A DNA stretch of 64,000 nt from Pseudoclavibacter terrae (GCF_008831075.1 NZ_WBJX01000001.1:290637-354636), one strand, 5' to 3'; positions 1 to 9,406 are shown, counted from the first letter of the stretch. Made by a program: numbers and translations. The notes: generated from the sequence alone by a model not told the origin.

Positions 1-746
1 GTGGCGAGTGCCGTGATGCGCGCGGCCGCGGCCTTCATCGCCGCGATCAGGCCGGGGGTCTCGGCTTCAGGGAGGGCTTGGGAGACGCAGCTGAGCGAGG
101 CCACGATGGCCTCGCCCTCGCCTCGGAGGGGGACAGCGAGATCGCTCGACTCATGTTCGAACTCCTCGAAGGCGTCGACGTGACCGCTTGACCGATCACG
201 GTCGATTCTGGCGGCCAGCTCGGCGATCGAGTAGGCGGCGCGGGGTCCGCCGACGCCGACGAACTGCGCGTTGCCGAGGAGCTGCTCCAGCGTGCCGAGC
301 GACGAGTCCCAGAGGAGCGCACGCCCGGCCCCCGTGCACCAGATCGGGGTGACCATGCCGGGGCGCAGCGACGCGGTCGTCCCCGACGTCGGCGACTCGA
401 ATCGAAGGAGCAGTGCGCGGTCGCCGAGTGACGCCGAGATGCGCGCATCCACGGGGAACCGGGCGACCAGGGAGCGCAGTTCGCTTCGTGCCGCTCGCAG
501 CCACGGGGTGTGGCGGGCGGCGGCCACCTGGAAATGGCGAGGTCCTGGCCGGAAGACCAGCTCCTCGTTCTTCTCCAGCATCCGCAGCTGGACGAGTTCC
601 TGCGTGAGGCGCGACACCCGGCTGCGTTCGATCCCGGTGTGGTCGGCGAGCCTCGACACCGTGAAGGCGGAGCGGCCGGTGGCCTCCCTCTGCGTCGCTG
701 CGGTCAGGAGCGACAGGCCCTGCGCCAGCGAGGACTGCTGCTGCAT
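1..746 (-). CDS. IclR-family transcriptional regulator (partial, runs off the left edge)
   Basis: The reading frame begins at an ATG at 746 with a strong AGGAG seven bases upstream and stays open to base 1, so the C-terminus is missing (248 codons visible). An N-terminal winged helix (TVSRLADHTGIERSRVSRLTQEL, about residues 29-50) precedes an effector-binding half with family features such as LRPGMVTPIW and a C-terminal ETPGLIAAMKAAA stretch. IclR proteins typically bind a small organic acid or amino-acid-derived effector. The gene is the last of a minus-strand run permease-racemase-regulator, 64 bp after the racemase stop, so it probably regulates that run and the divergent dehydrogenase pair. 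Visible length matches a nearly complete 250-260 residue IclR protein. Confidence 0.85.
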   Translation of the reverse strand, partial: MQQQSSLAQGLSLLTAATQREATGRSAFTVSRLADHTGIERSRVSRLTQELVQLRMLEKNEELVFRPGPRHFQVAAARHTPWLRAARSELRSLVARFPVDARISASLGDRALLLRFESPTSGTTASLRPGMVTPIWCTGAGRALLWDSSLGTLEQLLGNAQFVGVGGPRAAYSIAELAARIDRDRSSGHVDAFEEFEHESSDLAVPLRGEGEAIVASLSCVSQALPEAETPGLIAAMKAAAARITALA

Positions 747-810
747 GGTGCGATCTCCTCGGAGTCGAGCTCTCTGCGTGTCACCTCGAATGTCGGCGAC
801 GGTGGGGGCT

Positions 811-1965
811 TCAGCGTACTGCGAGCGCGGGCCGACGGGCGGCGCTGCCAACCGCGAATCGGGGGAGGATACGCCCCCAGGCGGTGTAGAGGTCTGCGGC
901 GATCTGCGTGTTGGCGAGTTCGAGGTCGTGGCTCGTCACCTCGCCTCCGCCCTGCCTGCCGTAGAGCACGACATCGTCCCCCGGGAAGACGCCGTGGACC
1001 TCCGTGACGTCGATGATCAGGCAGTTCATGCCGGGCAGGTCGATGACGGGCGCGCGCTTGCCGCGGATGAGCACCTGCGCGCGACCGCCCAGGCTCCGAT
1101 GGAAGCCGTCCCCGTAGCCGACCGGGACCGAGGCGAGCACGGAGTCGCGTTCGAGCACGTGGGTGCGTTCGTAGCCGACGGTCTCGCCGGCGGAGTATCC
1201 GTTGACGGCGGCGACGCGGGATCTGACGGTCATCGCCCTCCGGAAGCGCTTCGGGTCGGCCGTGGTGTCGCCGTAGAGGGCGGCCCCGATGCGGACGAGG
1301 TCGAGTCGGGACTCGGGCACGGTCAGGCCCGCGTACGAGGTGGCGCAATGGCGGTCGATCCGCGAGGTGGCACCCTGCTCTCGCAGCACGCTCGTGGCGG
1401 TCTCGGCCTCGTCGACGAACCGGGCCGTGCCGGCTCTGATGTCCTGCTGATCCTCGAGGGGGAAGTGCGTCGCGATGCCGCGCACATCGAGTCCGGGGAG
1501 GGATGCGAGCGCCCGAAGCTCTGCGAGGCCTGCGGGGCGTGACACGTCGATGCCCTCCCGCGTGATGCCGGTCGAGTTCACGGACAGGTGAACGGGAATC
1601 GATCGACCGGAGGCGGTGGCGATGGCCGAGGCGGTTGTGGCGTGCGGGAAGCCGCCGATCCACTCCTCGATGTTCCAGTGGACCCCCGCCTGCATCTCCT
1701 GCGGCTGCGCAGAACGCAGCCGCAGGAGACGCCCCGTGAAGCCAAGGGCGCGGAGTTGGGCGGCTTCACGGTTACTCGAGATGCCGAGCATCTCGATGTT
1801 CTTGGCGATGACGACGGGGCCGAGCAGGTCGATGCCGTGCCCGTAGGCGTCCGCCTTGAGGACGATGCAGAGCGTGCTGCGTCCGGCGAACTCCCGCTGG
1901 ATCTCCTGGAGATTGTGCTCGATGGCGTCGAGATCCACCTCGACCCAGACGGGTTCCGTCGTCAT
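811..1965 (-). CDS. Alanine racemase-like PLP enzyme
   Basis: This 384-residue protein has the fold-type III alanine racemase layout: a PLP barrel whose Schiff-base lysine is K37 in VLKADAYGHG, and a C-terminal beta domain with VPVGYGDGF, which carries the second catalytic tyrosine. It would interconvert L- and D-alanine or a related amino acid in the cytoplasm. The frame is open much further upstream, but that DNA codes for the permease in another frame. The ATG at 1965 lies 8 bp beyond the permease stop and begins the conserved WVEVDLDAIEHN stretch. Coupling to an amino-acid permease and an IclR regulator suggests a catabolic rather than a cell-wall racemase. The segment around CATSYAGL departs from the usual form, so a broader or different substrate is possible. 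Confidence 0.85.
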   Translation of the reverse strand: MTTEPVWVEVDLDAIEHNLQEIQREFAGRSTLCIVLKADAYGHGIDLLGPVVIAKNIEMLGISSNREAAQLRALGFTGRLLRLRSAQPQEMQAGVHWNIEEWIGGFPHATTASAIATASGRSIPVHLSVNSTGITREGIDVSRPAGLAELRALASLPGLDVRGIATHFPLEDQQDIRAGTARFVDEAETATSVLREQGATSRIDRHCATSYAGLTVPESRLDLVRIGAALYGDTTADPKRFRRAMTVRSRVAAVNGYSAGETVGYERTHVLERDSVLASVPVGYGDGFHRSLGGRAQVLIRGKRAPVIDLPGMNCLIIDVTEVHGVFPGDDVVLYGRQGGGEVTSHDLELANTQIAADLYTAWGRILPRFAVGSAARRPALAVR

Positions 1966-1973
1966 CCGCGTGC

Positions 1974-3515
1974 TCAATGCTCTGCGCTTCTCTCCGGTGA
2001 GCGCCCACGCCCGGTCTCGGTCGCGGTCCCATCCGGGGCGGCGATGGGTGCCTCCTCGTCGATGAGAAGCCTCGGCTTCGCGCCACGGCGGGTGTAGCGC
2101 CACCAGAAGATCACGTAGCAGGCGATGACGAACGGCACCCCGAAGTAGAGGGCTGCGATCTGGTTCGGGTCGAAGGCGATCGCCACGATCGAGACGCTCA
2201 GCAGCACGAACGCCAGGATGGGCACGAACGGGTACAGCGGCGTGCGGTAGGCCAGCGTGCGCACGTCGCCACCGCTGCGCACGAACTTCCGGCGGTGGAA
2301 GAACTGCGAGGCGACGATCGACATCCACACCGCGACCACGGCGAAGCCCGCGACGGAGACCAGCACGAGGTAGACCGTCTCCGGTGCCATGACGCTCGAG
2401 ATGAGCGACGCGAGCCCGCCGAGCATGCTGACGCTGAGGGCCACAAGGGGGATGCCGCGGCGGGTGAGCTTCGTGAAGACCTGGGGCGCGTGGCCTTCCT
2501 CGGCCAGCGAGAAGAGCATCCGAGCGCAGGAGAACAGTCCGCTGTTGCCCGCGGAGAGCAGCGCCGTGATGATCACGAAGTTCATGATGTCGGCGGCGAA
2601 CGGGATGCCGATGTACTCGAAGACCGTCACGAACGGGCTGTCGGTGACGCCGGTCTCCTCGTACGGGACGATCGCTGCGATCACCGTGATCGCGCCGATG
2701 AAGAAGATCACGAGGCGCAGGACCGTCGACTTGAGCGCCTTGGGGATGTTCTTCGCAGGGTCCTTGGTCTCGCCAGCGGCGACACCGATGAGCTCGGAGC
2801 CGCTGAACGCGTAGAACACGGCGAGGGCGGTGACGAGGACACCGGAGATGCCGGTGGGGAAGAGCCCGTCAGGCGTGTCGAAGTTGCTGAACAGCACGGG
2901 GCCGCTTTCCGCCGCCTGCCCGCCGAACGGGGCGAAGCCGAAGATCGCCGCACCGCCGAGGATGATCAGCACGATGATCGCCGTCACCTTGATCAGGGAG
3001 AACCAGAACTCCGACTCTCCGAACACTCGCGCCGAGATGGCGTTCATGCCGAAGAGCGCCGCGGCGAAGACGAGGCACCAGATCCAGACGTCGACGCCGG
3101 GGAACCAGCGCTGCATGAGGATGCCGGCGGCGGTGAACTCGGAGCCGAGCGCGACCGCCCAGCACAGCCAGTAGAGCCAGGCCGTCGTGAAGCCGGTGGC
3201 GGGGTTGATGCTTCGCGCGGCGTAGATGTGGAAGGCCCCGGACACTGGGTACGCGATGGCGAGCTCGCCGAGGCAGGTCATCACGAGGTAGACCACGACC
3301 GCGCCGATGCCGTAGGCGAGGACGGCGCCGAGCGGTCCCGCCTGCGAGATCGTGTATCCGGAGCTCAGGAAGAGGCCGGAGCCGATGACCCCGCCGAGGG
3401 CGATCATCACCAGGTGGCGTGCACCCATCGATCGCTGCAGCTTGCGCAATGGCACCTGCGTGGAGGTGGTGTGGGGGAGCGAGTTGTGCAGCTCGGTATG
3501 CGTTGAAGGGGACAT
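1974..3515 (-). CDS. APC-superfamily amino-acid permease
   Basis: The 513-residue protein has about 12 hydrophobic helices and the amino-acid-transporter (AAT/APC) hallmark near the N-terminus, a first helix with [13 protein letters not shown] (about residues 41-53), followed by the [13 protein letters not shown] region. It would import an amino acid by proton symport. The family includes the D-serine/D-alanine/glycine, proline and aromatic permeases; the substrate cannot be read from sequence, but the adjoining racemase makes a racemisable amino acid likely. ATG at 3515 has AAGGTGAG just upstream. It is the first gene of the minus-strand operon and diverges from the homoserine-dehydrogenase-like gene across 254 bp. 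Confidence 0.9.
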   Translation of the reverse strand: MSPSTHTELHNSLPHTTSTQVPLRKLQRSMGARHLVMIALGGVIGSGLFLSSGYTISQAGPLGAVLAYGIGAVVVYLVMTCLGELAIAYPVSGAFHIYAARSINPATGFTTAWLYWLCWAVALGSEFTAAGILMQRWFPGVDVWIWCLVFAAALFGMNAISARVFGESEFWFSLIKVTAIIVLIILGGAAIFGFAPFGGQAAESGPVLFSNFDTPDGLFPTGISGVLVTALAVFYAFSGSELIGVAAGETKDPAKNIPKALKSTVLRLVIFFIGAITVIAAIVPYEETGVTDSPFVTVFEYIGIPFAADIMNFVIITALLSAGNSGLFSCARMLFSLAEEGHAPQVFTKLTRRGIPLVALSVSMLGGLASLISSVMAPETVYLVLVSVAGFAVVAVWMSIVASQFFHRRKFVRSGGDVRTLAYRTPLYPFVPILAFVLLSVSIVAIAFDPNQIAALYFGVPFVIACYVIFWWRYTRRGAKPRLLIDEEAPIAAPDGTATETGRGRSPERSAEH

Positions 3516-3769
3516 GGCTCACCTTTGAGTTCTGTGTCGTGACCAGGATGCTGCGAGTGCTACATAGTCACGTGTTGGTGTCTATATTGCATCTCTCTGG
3601 GATATTTCCCAAGTATGCATCCGCCACCGGGTTGCACAAGCACCTACGACGAGGGCAGGCGAAACGGCAGTCGCACCGCCGAAACGTCAGGCGACAGCGG
3701 CGAAAAGACAGCATCGGCCTGACGCAGGTGCCGCCCAAGCTGAGGTCACCTCGACCAGAAGGAGACACC
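3516..3769. promoter_or_regulatory. Divergent promoter region with a 14-bp inverted repeat
   Basis: This 254-bp gap separates the permease operon from the dehydrogenase operon and is markedly more AT-rich than its surroundings. At 3598-3611 lies TGGGA-TATT-TCCCA, an inverted repeat with perfect 5-bp arms, which is a candidate operator. The IclR protein encoded in the permease operon is the obvious candidate binder, which is an inference. A plausible promoter core (TATATT near 3582) sits just upstream of the repeat. The plus gene starts at GTG 3770 after GAAGGAGACACC. Confidence 0.5.
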
Positions 3770-4858
3770 GTGAGAACGTACGACCTGGCCCTCATCGGAT
3801 TCGGCGGCGTCAGCCGCGCACTCGCAGAGCTCATCAGCAGTGACGCTGAACGACTCACCCGACAGCTCGGCTTCAGCCTCAGGGTCGTCGCCATCACCGA
3901 CCTCGCCTTCGGATCGCTTGTGCAACCGGACGGCATCGACCTCGCCGCAGTGCTGGCCATGCCGCGCGGGGCGGACTTCAGTGCGCTCCCAGGAGGAAGC
4001 GCCGACCCACGCAACCACGACGTCATCCAGGACTGCCCTGCCGACATCGTCGTCGAGGCGACCTTCACCAACCCCGTCGACGGTCAGCCCGCCGCCTCAC
4101 ACGTCCGGTGGGCGCTGGAATCCGGCAAGCACGTCACCACGACCAACAAGGGCCCGGTGGCGCTGCACGCCCGAGCGCTGACGGCGCTCGCCGAGGAACG
4201 CGGCCTGTCCTTCGAGTTCGAGGGGGCCGTGCTCAGCGGCACGCCGATCCTCCGGTTCGCGCAGCAGATGCTGCCAGGGCTCACGACGACGTCCGTCGAG
4301 GGCATCCTCAACGGGACCAGCAACTACGTGCTCGGGCGACGCGAAGCAGGCGCGACACTGGAGGCGGCCATCCGCGAGGCGCAGGAGCTCGGGTACGCGG
4401 AGGCGGACCCGACCGCCGACATCGAGGGCTCGGATGTGCGGCTCAAGGTCGCGATCCTCGCCCAGCAGGTGCTGGGCGTCGACGTGTCCCTCGCCAGCAT
4501 CGACACGCAGGGCATCTCCGGCATCAGCGACGCCGACATCCGCGAGGCCAGCGAGCAGGGGCTTCGATGGAAGCTCATCGGATCGGCGACGAGAACGGAT
4601 GACGGGGGCGTGACAGCTGCGGTGAGGCCGGTCGCGCTGGGCGAAGAGCACCCGCTCGCCGGCATCGCGGGGGCCACGAACGCTGTGACGTTCACGACCA
4701 ACCTCCTCGGACAGGTCACCGTCTCGGGCCCAGGAGCTGGTCGTGTCGAGACGGCGTACGCGTTGCTCTCCGACATCATCGCCATCGACGCCGCCACGCG
4801 CACGAGCGAACGAGCCGCGGCTGCAGAGCTCGTCGACCTCGTCGGGGTCACGCTGTGA
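3770..4858 (+). CDS. Homoserine dehydrogenase-like oxidoreductase without ACT domain
   Basis: This 362-residue protein has an N-terminal Rossmann motif (LIGFGGVSRAL, residues 7-17), then TTNKGPVA with K127, GILNGTSNYVL and EADPTADIEGSDVRLKVAIL. Those are the NAD(P) and homoserine dehydrogenase catalytic-domain signatures. It lacks the C-terminal ACT regulatory domain of biosynthetic enzymes, which fits a catabolic or unregulated role. The expected reaction is reversible oxidation of homoserine (or a close hydroxy-amino acid) to the semialdehyde. The GTG start is chosen for its AGAAGGAGACACC ribosome site; the frame is open further upstream without coding character. Its stop overlaps the next start by 4 bp (GTGA), so the two enzymes are translationally coupled. 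Confidence 0.85.
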   Translation: MRTYDLALIGFGGVSRALAELISSDAERLTRQLGFSLRVVAITDLAFGSLVQPDGIDLAAVLAMPRGADFSALPGGSADPRNHDVIQDCPADIVVEATFTNPVDGQPAASHVRWALESGKHVTTTNKGPVALHARALTALAEERGLSFEFEGAVLSGTPILRFAQQMLPGLTTTSVEGILNGTSNYVLGRREAGATLEAAIREAQELGYAEADPTADIEGSDVRLKVAILAQQVLGVDVSLASIDTQGISGISDADIREASEQGLRWKLIGSATRTDDGGVTAAVRPVALGEEHPLAGIAGATNAVTFTTNLLGQVTVSGPGAGRVETAYALLSDIIAIDAATRTSERAAAAELVDLVGVTL

Positions 4859-6279
4859 CCGCCCGGCTGTCCGTCGTCGGACATGCGCCGGGTCTGGTCG
4901 CCACCGGGGAGGAGCTGGTCGTCACGAATCCCGCAGACGGAGCGGTCGTCGGGCACGTGCGCCAGCATTCCGCGGAAGACCTCCCCGAGATCATCGAGCG
5001 AGCCCGATCAGGGAGCCTCGTCGCCCGCGCGCTGTCACGCCACGCTCGCGCGACTGTCCTGGAGAACGCCGCCGCCCTCCTCGGCCAGCGGTCGGACGAG
5101 GTCGCTCGACTGATCGTCGCCGAAGCGGGCAAGACCATCGTGCAGGCGCGAAAGGAAGTCGCGCGCTGCCAGAACACCCTCAAGCTGTCCGCGGTGCAAG
5201 CACGAAGCAACGCAGGCGAAGTCGTTCCATTCGACGCGTTCGAAGGATCGGAGACGCGAACCGGGTGGTTCACGCGCGAACCGCTCGGCATCATCCTCGC
5301 GATCACGCCGTACAACGACGCGCTGAACCTGGTCGCGCACAAGATCGGTCCGGCGATCGCCGGCGGCAACTCCGTCATCCTCAAGCCCTCGCAGCTCACC
5401 CCGCTCACGGCGAGGCTCCTCGTCGACCTGCTGGTCGAGAGCGGCCTGCCCGCCGAGGTCATCACCACGGTGCACGGCAACCGACTGCTCTCGCAGGCAC
5501 TCGTCTCCGCGCGCGAGATCCGGATGGTGTCCTTCACCGGCGGCTTCCGCACTGGTGAGGCGATCGCAGCGGCCGCGGGCATCAAGAAGGTCTCGATGGA
5601 ACTCGGCGGCAACGCCCCGGTCCTCGTCTTCGGCGACGCGGATCTGACCACGGCAGTCGCGCGCTGCGTGTCCGGGTCCTTCTGGGCCGCAGGCCAGAAC
5701 TGCATCGGCACGCAGCGCATCATCGTCCATGAGTCGGTCGCGGATCGGTTCCGGAACGAGTTCGTCGCGGCCACGTCGAGGCTGACGACCGGGGACCCCT
5801 CGAAGGAGTCGACGGATGTCGGCCCCATGATCAGCGAGGCCGCCGCGGACTCGGCACAGCAGTCGGTCGAGGCCGCCGTGGCCGCCGGCGCGCGGCTCCT
5901 CGAAGGCGGGCGCGCCGACGGCGCGTTCTTCCCGCCGACGGTGCTCGCCGACGTGCCGCGCAGCCAGTGCGTGTGGGCCGATGAGGCGTTCGCGCCCATC
6001 GTCGTCATCGAGACGTTCTCCTCGTTCGAGGAAGCCGTCGACCTGGCCAACGAGCCCGAGTACGCCCTCCATGCGGCGGTCTTCACGAGCAGCCTGAGCA
6101 CCGCGATGCGAGCGACGCGTGAGCTCGAGGCCGGGGCGGTCATGGTCAACGACTCCTCCGACTACCGCTTCGACGCCATGCCGTTCGGCGGCGCCAAGTA
6201 CGGCAGCATGGGTCGTGAAGGGGTCCGGTTCGCGTACGAGGACATGACGCAGACGAAGGTCGTCGGCATCCTCGAGTGA
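4855..6279 (+). CDS. NAD(P)-dependent aldehyde dehydrogenase
   Basis: The 474-residue protein is a canonical ALDH: cofactor-binding TPYN and KPSQLTP segments, general base E249 in ELGGNAP, and nucleophile C283 in AGQNCIGTQ. It would oxidise an aldehyde to the acid in the cytoplasm. Translational coupling to the homoserine-dehydrogenase-like gene suggests that its substrate is that enzyme's product, for example aspartate semialdehyde going to aspartate. It is not an aspartate-semialdehyde dehydrogenase of the phosphorylating Asd family. GQNCIGTQR resembles glyceraldehyde-3-phosphate/lactaldehyde-type ALDHs, so other small aldehydes cannot be excluded. No clear terminator follows. Confidence 0.88.
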   Translation: MTARLSVVGHAPGLVATGEELVVTNPADGAVVGHVRQHSAEDLPEIIERARSGSLVARALSRHARATVLENAAALLGQRSDEVARLIVAEAGKTIVQARKEVARCQNTLKLSAVQARSNAGEVVPFDAFEGSETRTGWFTREPLGIILAITPYNDALNLVAHKIGPAIAGGNSVILKPSQLTPLTARLLVDLLVESGLPAEVITTVHGNRLLSQALVSAREIRMVSFTGGFRTGEAIAAAAGIKKVSMELGGNAPVLVFGDADLTTAVARCVSGSFWAAGQNCIGTQRIIVHESVADRFRNEFVAATSRLTTGDPSKESTDVGPMISEAAADSAQQSVEAAVAAGARLLEGGRADGAFFPPTVLADVPRSQCVWADEAFAPIVVIETFSSFEEAVDLANEPEYALHAAVFTSSLSTAMRATRELEAGAVMVNDSSDYRFDAMPFGGAKYGSMGREGVRFAYEDMTQTKVVGILE

Positions 6280-6433
6280 CGAGGGCGAACCGGACGGCCC
6301 GGTGCCGTGTGGTGAGAAGCGGATGTGGCGAGCGGATGCGGCGCGAGCTGCGTCCGCTCCCCGCCCGGCCTCATTTTGGGCACGCTCTCGCGTCGAGGCC
6401 CACGCCCGCCGTGCAGCGGAGTAGATTTCGCGC

Positions 6434-7330
6434 ATGACTTTCAACGAGAACGCGAAGCTCGACACGAGCGGCGTGCAGAAGCGTGGCCGGGGGGCCAAGA
6501 CGGCCGCGATCGGCGGCGGCTCGATCGGCCTGCTCATCGTGGCGTTCCTCGCCTCGCAGTTCCTGGGCGTCGACCTGACGGGACTCGTCAGCGGCGTCGA
6601 CCAGGGCCAGCAGTCGCAGCAGGAGGTCGAAGGCGGGGGACTCGCCGAGCAGTGCCAGACCGGTGCCGACGCGAACGCGCAGATCGACTGCCGCATGGTC
6701 GGCGTCCAGAACTCCCTTGCCGACTTCTGGGAGACGGAGAGCGCCGCCGTCGGCGTCACCTACGAGCAGCCCGGGTTCATCCTCTACGAAGGTCAGACGA
6801 GCTCGGCCTGCGGAACCGCGTCCAACGCAGTCGGCCCGTTCTACTGCCCTGGCGACTCGTCGATGTACGTGGACACGTCGTTCTTCCAGCTGCTCACCTC
6901 GCAGCTCGGTGCGCAGGACGGACCCCTCGCGGAGATGTACGTCGTCGCGCACGAGTGGGGCCACCACATCCAGCACCAGATGGGGGTCTTCGACACCACG
7001 AACCGCACCGACACCGGGCCCACGTCTGACGGCGTCCGCATCGAGCTGCAGGCCGACTGCTTCGCCGGGGCCTGGCTCGGTGAGGCCGCGACCACGGAGA
7101 CCGCCGAAGGCGTGACGCTCCTCGAGCCGCCAACGCGCGAGCAGGTCAACGTGGCACTCTCGGCCGCGTCCGCGGTCGGCGACGACCACATCCAGGGCCA
7201 GCAGGGCCAGGTGAACCCGGAGGCGTTCACGCACGGCACGAGCGAGCAGCGCGTGAACTGGTTCGTCACCGGCTACGAGCAGGGCACCGGCGCCTGCGAC
7301 ACCTTCGCGGTCAGCGGCAACGAGCTGTAG
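6434..7330 (+). CDS. Neutral zinc metallopeptidase (YpfJ family), membrane-anchored
   Basis: The 298-residue protein begins with a polar stretch, then one transmembrane helix (about residues 26-46). An extracellular domain follows with HEWGHHIQ (HExxH zinc site, H173, E174 and H177) and the downstream glutamate region IELQADCFAGAWLG. The four cysteines CQTG, DCRM, ACGT and YCPG are consistent with an oxidised exterior. The family is annotated as a predicted neutral zinc metallopeptidase; its physiological substrate is not known to me. The ATG lies 155 bp after the ALDH stop, so it is probably a separate transcription unit. A 50-nt hairpin follows the stop. Confidence 0.9.
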   Translation: MTFNENAKLDTSGVQKRGRGAKTAAIGGGSIGLLIVAFLASQFLGVDLTGLVSGVDQGQQSQQEVEGGGLAEQCQTGADANAQIDCRMVGVQNSLADFWETESAAVGVTYEQPGFILYEGQTSSACGTASNAVGPFYCPGDSSMYVDTSFFQLLTSQLGAQDGPLAEMYVVAHEWGHHIQHQMGVFDTTNRTDTGPTSDGVRIELQADCFAGAWLGEAATTETAEGVTLLEPPTREQVNVALSAASAVGDDHIQGQQGQVNPEAFTHGTSEQRVNWFVTGYEQGTGACDTFAVSGNEL

Positions 7331-7344
7331 CGCCGGAGCGGCCC

Positions 7345-7387
7345 CCGCGCGCCGCGCGCCGCGCGCCGCGCGCCGCCGCCGCCGCGC
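7345..7387. repeat. Low-complexity GC heptamer and trinucleotide run
   Basis: Four consecutive copies of the heptamer CCGCGCG are followed by about four CCG triplets, directly after the metallopeptidase stop and before the 50-nt hairpin. This is simple-sequence DNA prone to slippage; no function is evident. Confidence 0.7.
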
Positions 7388-7392
7388 ACAAG

Positions 7393-7442
7393 ATTGTGGC
7401 CCGGTGCTGCTCATCGAACGATGAACAGCACCGGGCCACAAC
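7393..7442. terminator. 50-nt hairpin, family C copy 1 (bidirectional terminator candidate)
   Basis: Arms TTGTGGCCCGGTGCTG (7394-7409) and CAGCACCGGGCCACAA (7426-7441) are perfectly complementary over 16 bp, and TCAT/ATGA extends the stem inside. It lies between the metallopeptidase and the convergent aldo/keto reductase, where it could terminate both. The outer arms match five other 50-nt hairpins in this window (46592, 46698, 60113, 60243, 60337). Confidence 0.8.
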
Positions 7443-7500
7443 TCTCTGCCGTCACTGCGCTCCAGGCCGGACCGGGCGGGCCCGAGCGCGGGCCCGAGCG

Positions 7501-8334
7501 CTAGAACTCCTCGTGCGTGTCCGGGTCCTGGTCCCAGATGCGCCCGCGCTCGAGGCCGGAGAGCGCATCCACCTCGGCCTGGTCGAGCTGGAAGCCGAAG
7601 ATGTCGAGGTTCTTCGCCTGGCGCTCGGTGGAGCGCGACTTCGGGATCGGTACGGAGCCGACCTCGACGTGCCAGCGGAGGATGGCCTGCGCGGGCGAGA
7701 CGCCGTGCGCGGCAGCGACCTCGGCGACGACGGGGTGCTCGAGCAGCTCACCGCGACCGAGCGGGCTCCAGGCCTCGGTCACGATGCCGTGCTCCGCGTG
7801 GAACTCGCGCAGCGCGGCCTGCGGGAAGAACGGGTGCAGCTCGACCTGGTTGACGGCGGGCGTGACCCCCGTGGCGTCGACAATCCTCGTCAGGTGCTGC
7901 GGGGTGAAGTTCGAGACGCCGATGGACCGCACCCGGCCGTCCTTCTGCAGCTGCACGAGCGCGCGCCACGTGTCGACGTACTTCTCGAGGCGCGGCAGCG
8001 GCCAGTGGATGAGCAGCAGGTCAAGCTGATCGAGGCCCAGGCGTGCGATCGACTCGTCGAAGCCGGCGAGCGTCTCGTCGTAGCCGTGGAAGCGGCCGGG
8101 GATCTTGCTGGTGACGACGATCTCGGAGCGCGGCACGTCGGATGCGCGGATGCCGCGGCCGACAGCTTCCTCGTTGTCGTAGCTGATGGCGGTGTCGAGG
8201 AGGCGGTAGCCGAGCGAGAGCGCCTCGCGCGTGGGTTCTGCGGAGTCCTCGCCGGCGTGTGGGAAGGTGCCGAAGCCGATCGCCGGGATCGTGGTGCCGT
8301 CGTTGAGTCCGAGTTCAGGAACGTTGCTGGTCAC
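7501..8334 (-). CDS. Aldo/keto reductase (2,5-diketo-gluconate reductase-like)
   Basis: This 277-residue single-domain TIM-barrel protein shows the complete AKR tetrad: D47 and Y52 in LLDTAISYDNE, K76 in VVTSKIPG, and H109 in LLIHWP. The C-terminal NADPH-binding IPKSRSTER segment is also present. It would reduce a carbonyl with NADPH in the cytoplasm. The length and motifs fit the AKR5-type reductases common in actinobacteria. The gene stands alone: it converges with the metallopeptidase and lies 141 bp upstream of the end of the LysR gene. Natural substrate unknown. Confidence 0.92.
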   Translation of the reverse strand: MTSNVPELGLNDGTTIPAIGFGTFPHAGEDSAEPTREALSLGYRLLDTAISYDNEEAVGRGIRASDVPRSEIVVTSKIPGRFHGYDETLAGFDESIARLGLDQLDLLLIHWPLPRLEKYVDTWRALVQLQKDGRVRSIGVSNFTPQHLTRIVDATGVTPAVNQVELHPFFPQAALREFHAEHGIVTEAWSPLGRGELLEHPVVAEVAAAHGVSPAQAILRWHVEVGSVPIPKSRSTERQAKNLDIFGFQLDQAEVDALSGLERGRIWDQDPDTHEEF

Positions 8335-8475
8335 TGTTCGCCTTCCGTCGTTTGTCAGAACAACAAGACCCTAGGATGTGTCGCCGGGAGGTTTCCGACC
8401 ATGACGCACGAGGTCGTCTGCGTGCCGGGGTCGTGGATTCCACTCGAATCGGCTAACGAGGCTGAGGCAGCCGCC

Positions 8476-9405
8476 TCAGCGCGTGCTGAGCTCCGACAGC
8501 GCCCCCGCGATCGCGTCTCGCAGTGCGGCCGGAGGCTCCTCCCGTGTGGCGAGCACGACCTCGCGGGTGAGCGTCGCAGTATCGATGGGCAGGAACGCGA
8601 CTGCGTCGTCGTGCCAGGTCGCGACCGAGACGGGGACGACGGCCACGAGCTGCCCCGCCGCGATCATCCCGAGAATCGCTGGGTAGTCGTCGGAGTGCAT
8701 GCCCGTGCTCGCTTCGAAGCCGGCTCGTCTGCAGAGCTCGCGCGTGGCCTCGTCCAGGGTGTCGCCGCCCGACGCGCCGAACGCCCACCGGTCCTGCCGC
8801 AGCTCGGTGAACTCTCGAATGGGTTCGCTCGGCTTCGCAGCGGCGAGCGGATGCGAGCGGTGCACCGCCAGAACCAGGTGCTCAGCGAAGAGCAGCTCCG
8901 TCGTGACCTCCGGGGAGAGGTGCGTCGGCAGTCCTGGGGCCTGGAAGAGGACGGCTGCGTCCAGCTGACCTTGCTCCAGCTGCCTGGCGAGCCGTTCGCA
9001 CTCGTCGAGTGTCAGTTCGAGACTGAGGTGCGCGAGTTCGGCTCGGCGCAGGATGCCTGGGACGACGAGCGCACCGAGGGTGGGGAAGATGCCGAAGCGC
9101 ACGAGTCGCCGCTCATCGTCGAGCCACGCGTCGAGTTCGGTGAACGCCCTGCGGCCGGCTTCGAGCAGCTGTCTGACACGGACTGCGAACACGCGGCCCG
9201 CCGCGGTCGGGGTGCTGCCACGGGGACCGCGTTCGAGGAGCTTGGCGCCTGCCTGCTGCTCGAGTCGCCGGAGATGGTGGTCGACCGTCGGGTGGCTCCA
9301 TCCCAGCGAGCTCGCCGCGGCGGCGACGGAGCCCTCAGCGAGAACGGCGTCGAAGGCCGCCAGTCCTCTGAAATCGGGAAGATTCGTCGTCGGCCGGTGT
9401 GACAT
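8476..9405 (-). CDS. LysR-family transcriptional regulator
   Basis: The 309-residue protein has an N-terminal winged helix (LAAFDAVLAEGSVAAAASSLGWSHPTVDHHLRRLE, about residues 15-49) and a C-terminal periplasmic-binding-protein-like effector domain, as in LysR regulators. It diverges from the decarboxylase gene across 75 bp containing a 21-bp interrupted palindrome. This is the classic arrangement of a LysR activator with its target, and the inference is that it controls the decarboxylase and itself. Confidence 0.92.
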   Translation of the reverse strand: MSHRPTTNLPDFRGLAAFDAVLAEGSVAAAASSLGWSHPTVDHHLRRLEQQAGAKLLERGPRGSTPTAAGRVFAVRVRQLLEAGRRAFTELDAWLDDERRLVRFGIFPTLGALVVPGILRRAELAHLSLELTLDECERLARQLEQGQLDAAVLFQAPGLPTHLSPEVTTELLFAEHLVLAVHRSHPLAAAKPSEPIREFTELRQDRWAFGASGGDTLDEATRELCRRAGFEASTGMHSDDYPAILGMIAAGQLVAVVPVSVATWHDDAVAFLPIDTATLTREVVLATREEPPAALRDAIAGALSELSTR

Positions 9406-9406
9406 T

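Noticed and set aside
811..2328. A 505-residue form of the alanine racemase
   Set aside because: The extra N-terminus lies in the permease gene in another frame; the conserved start is at 1965.
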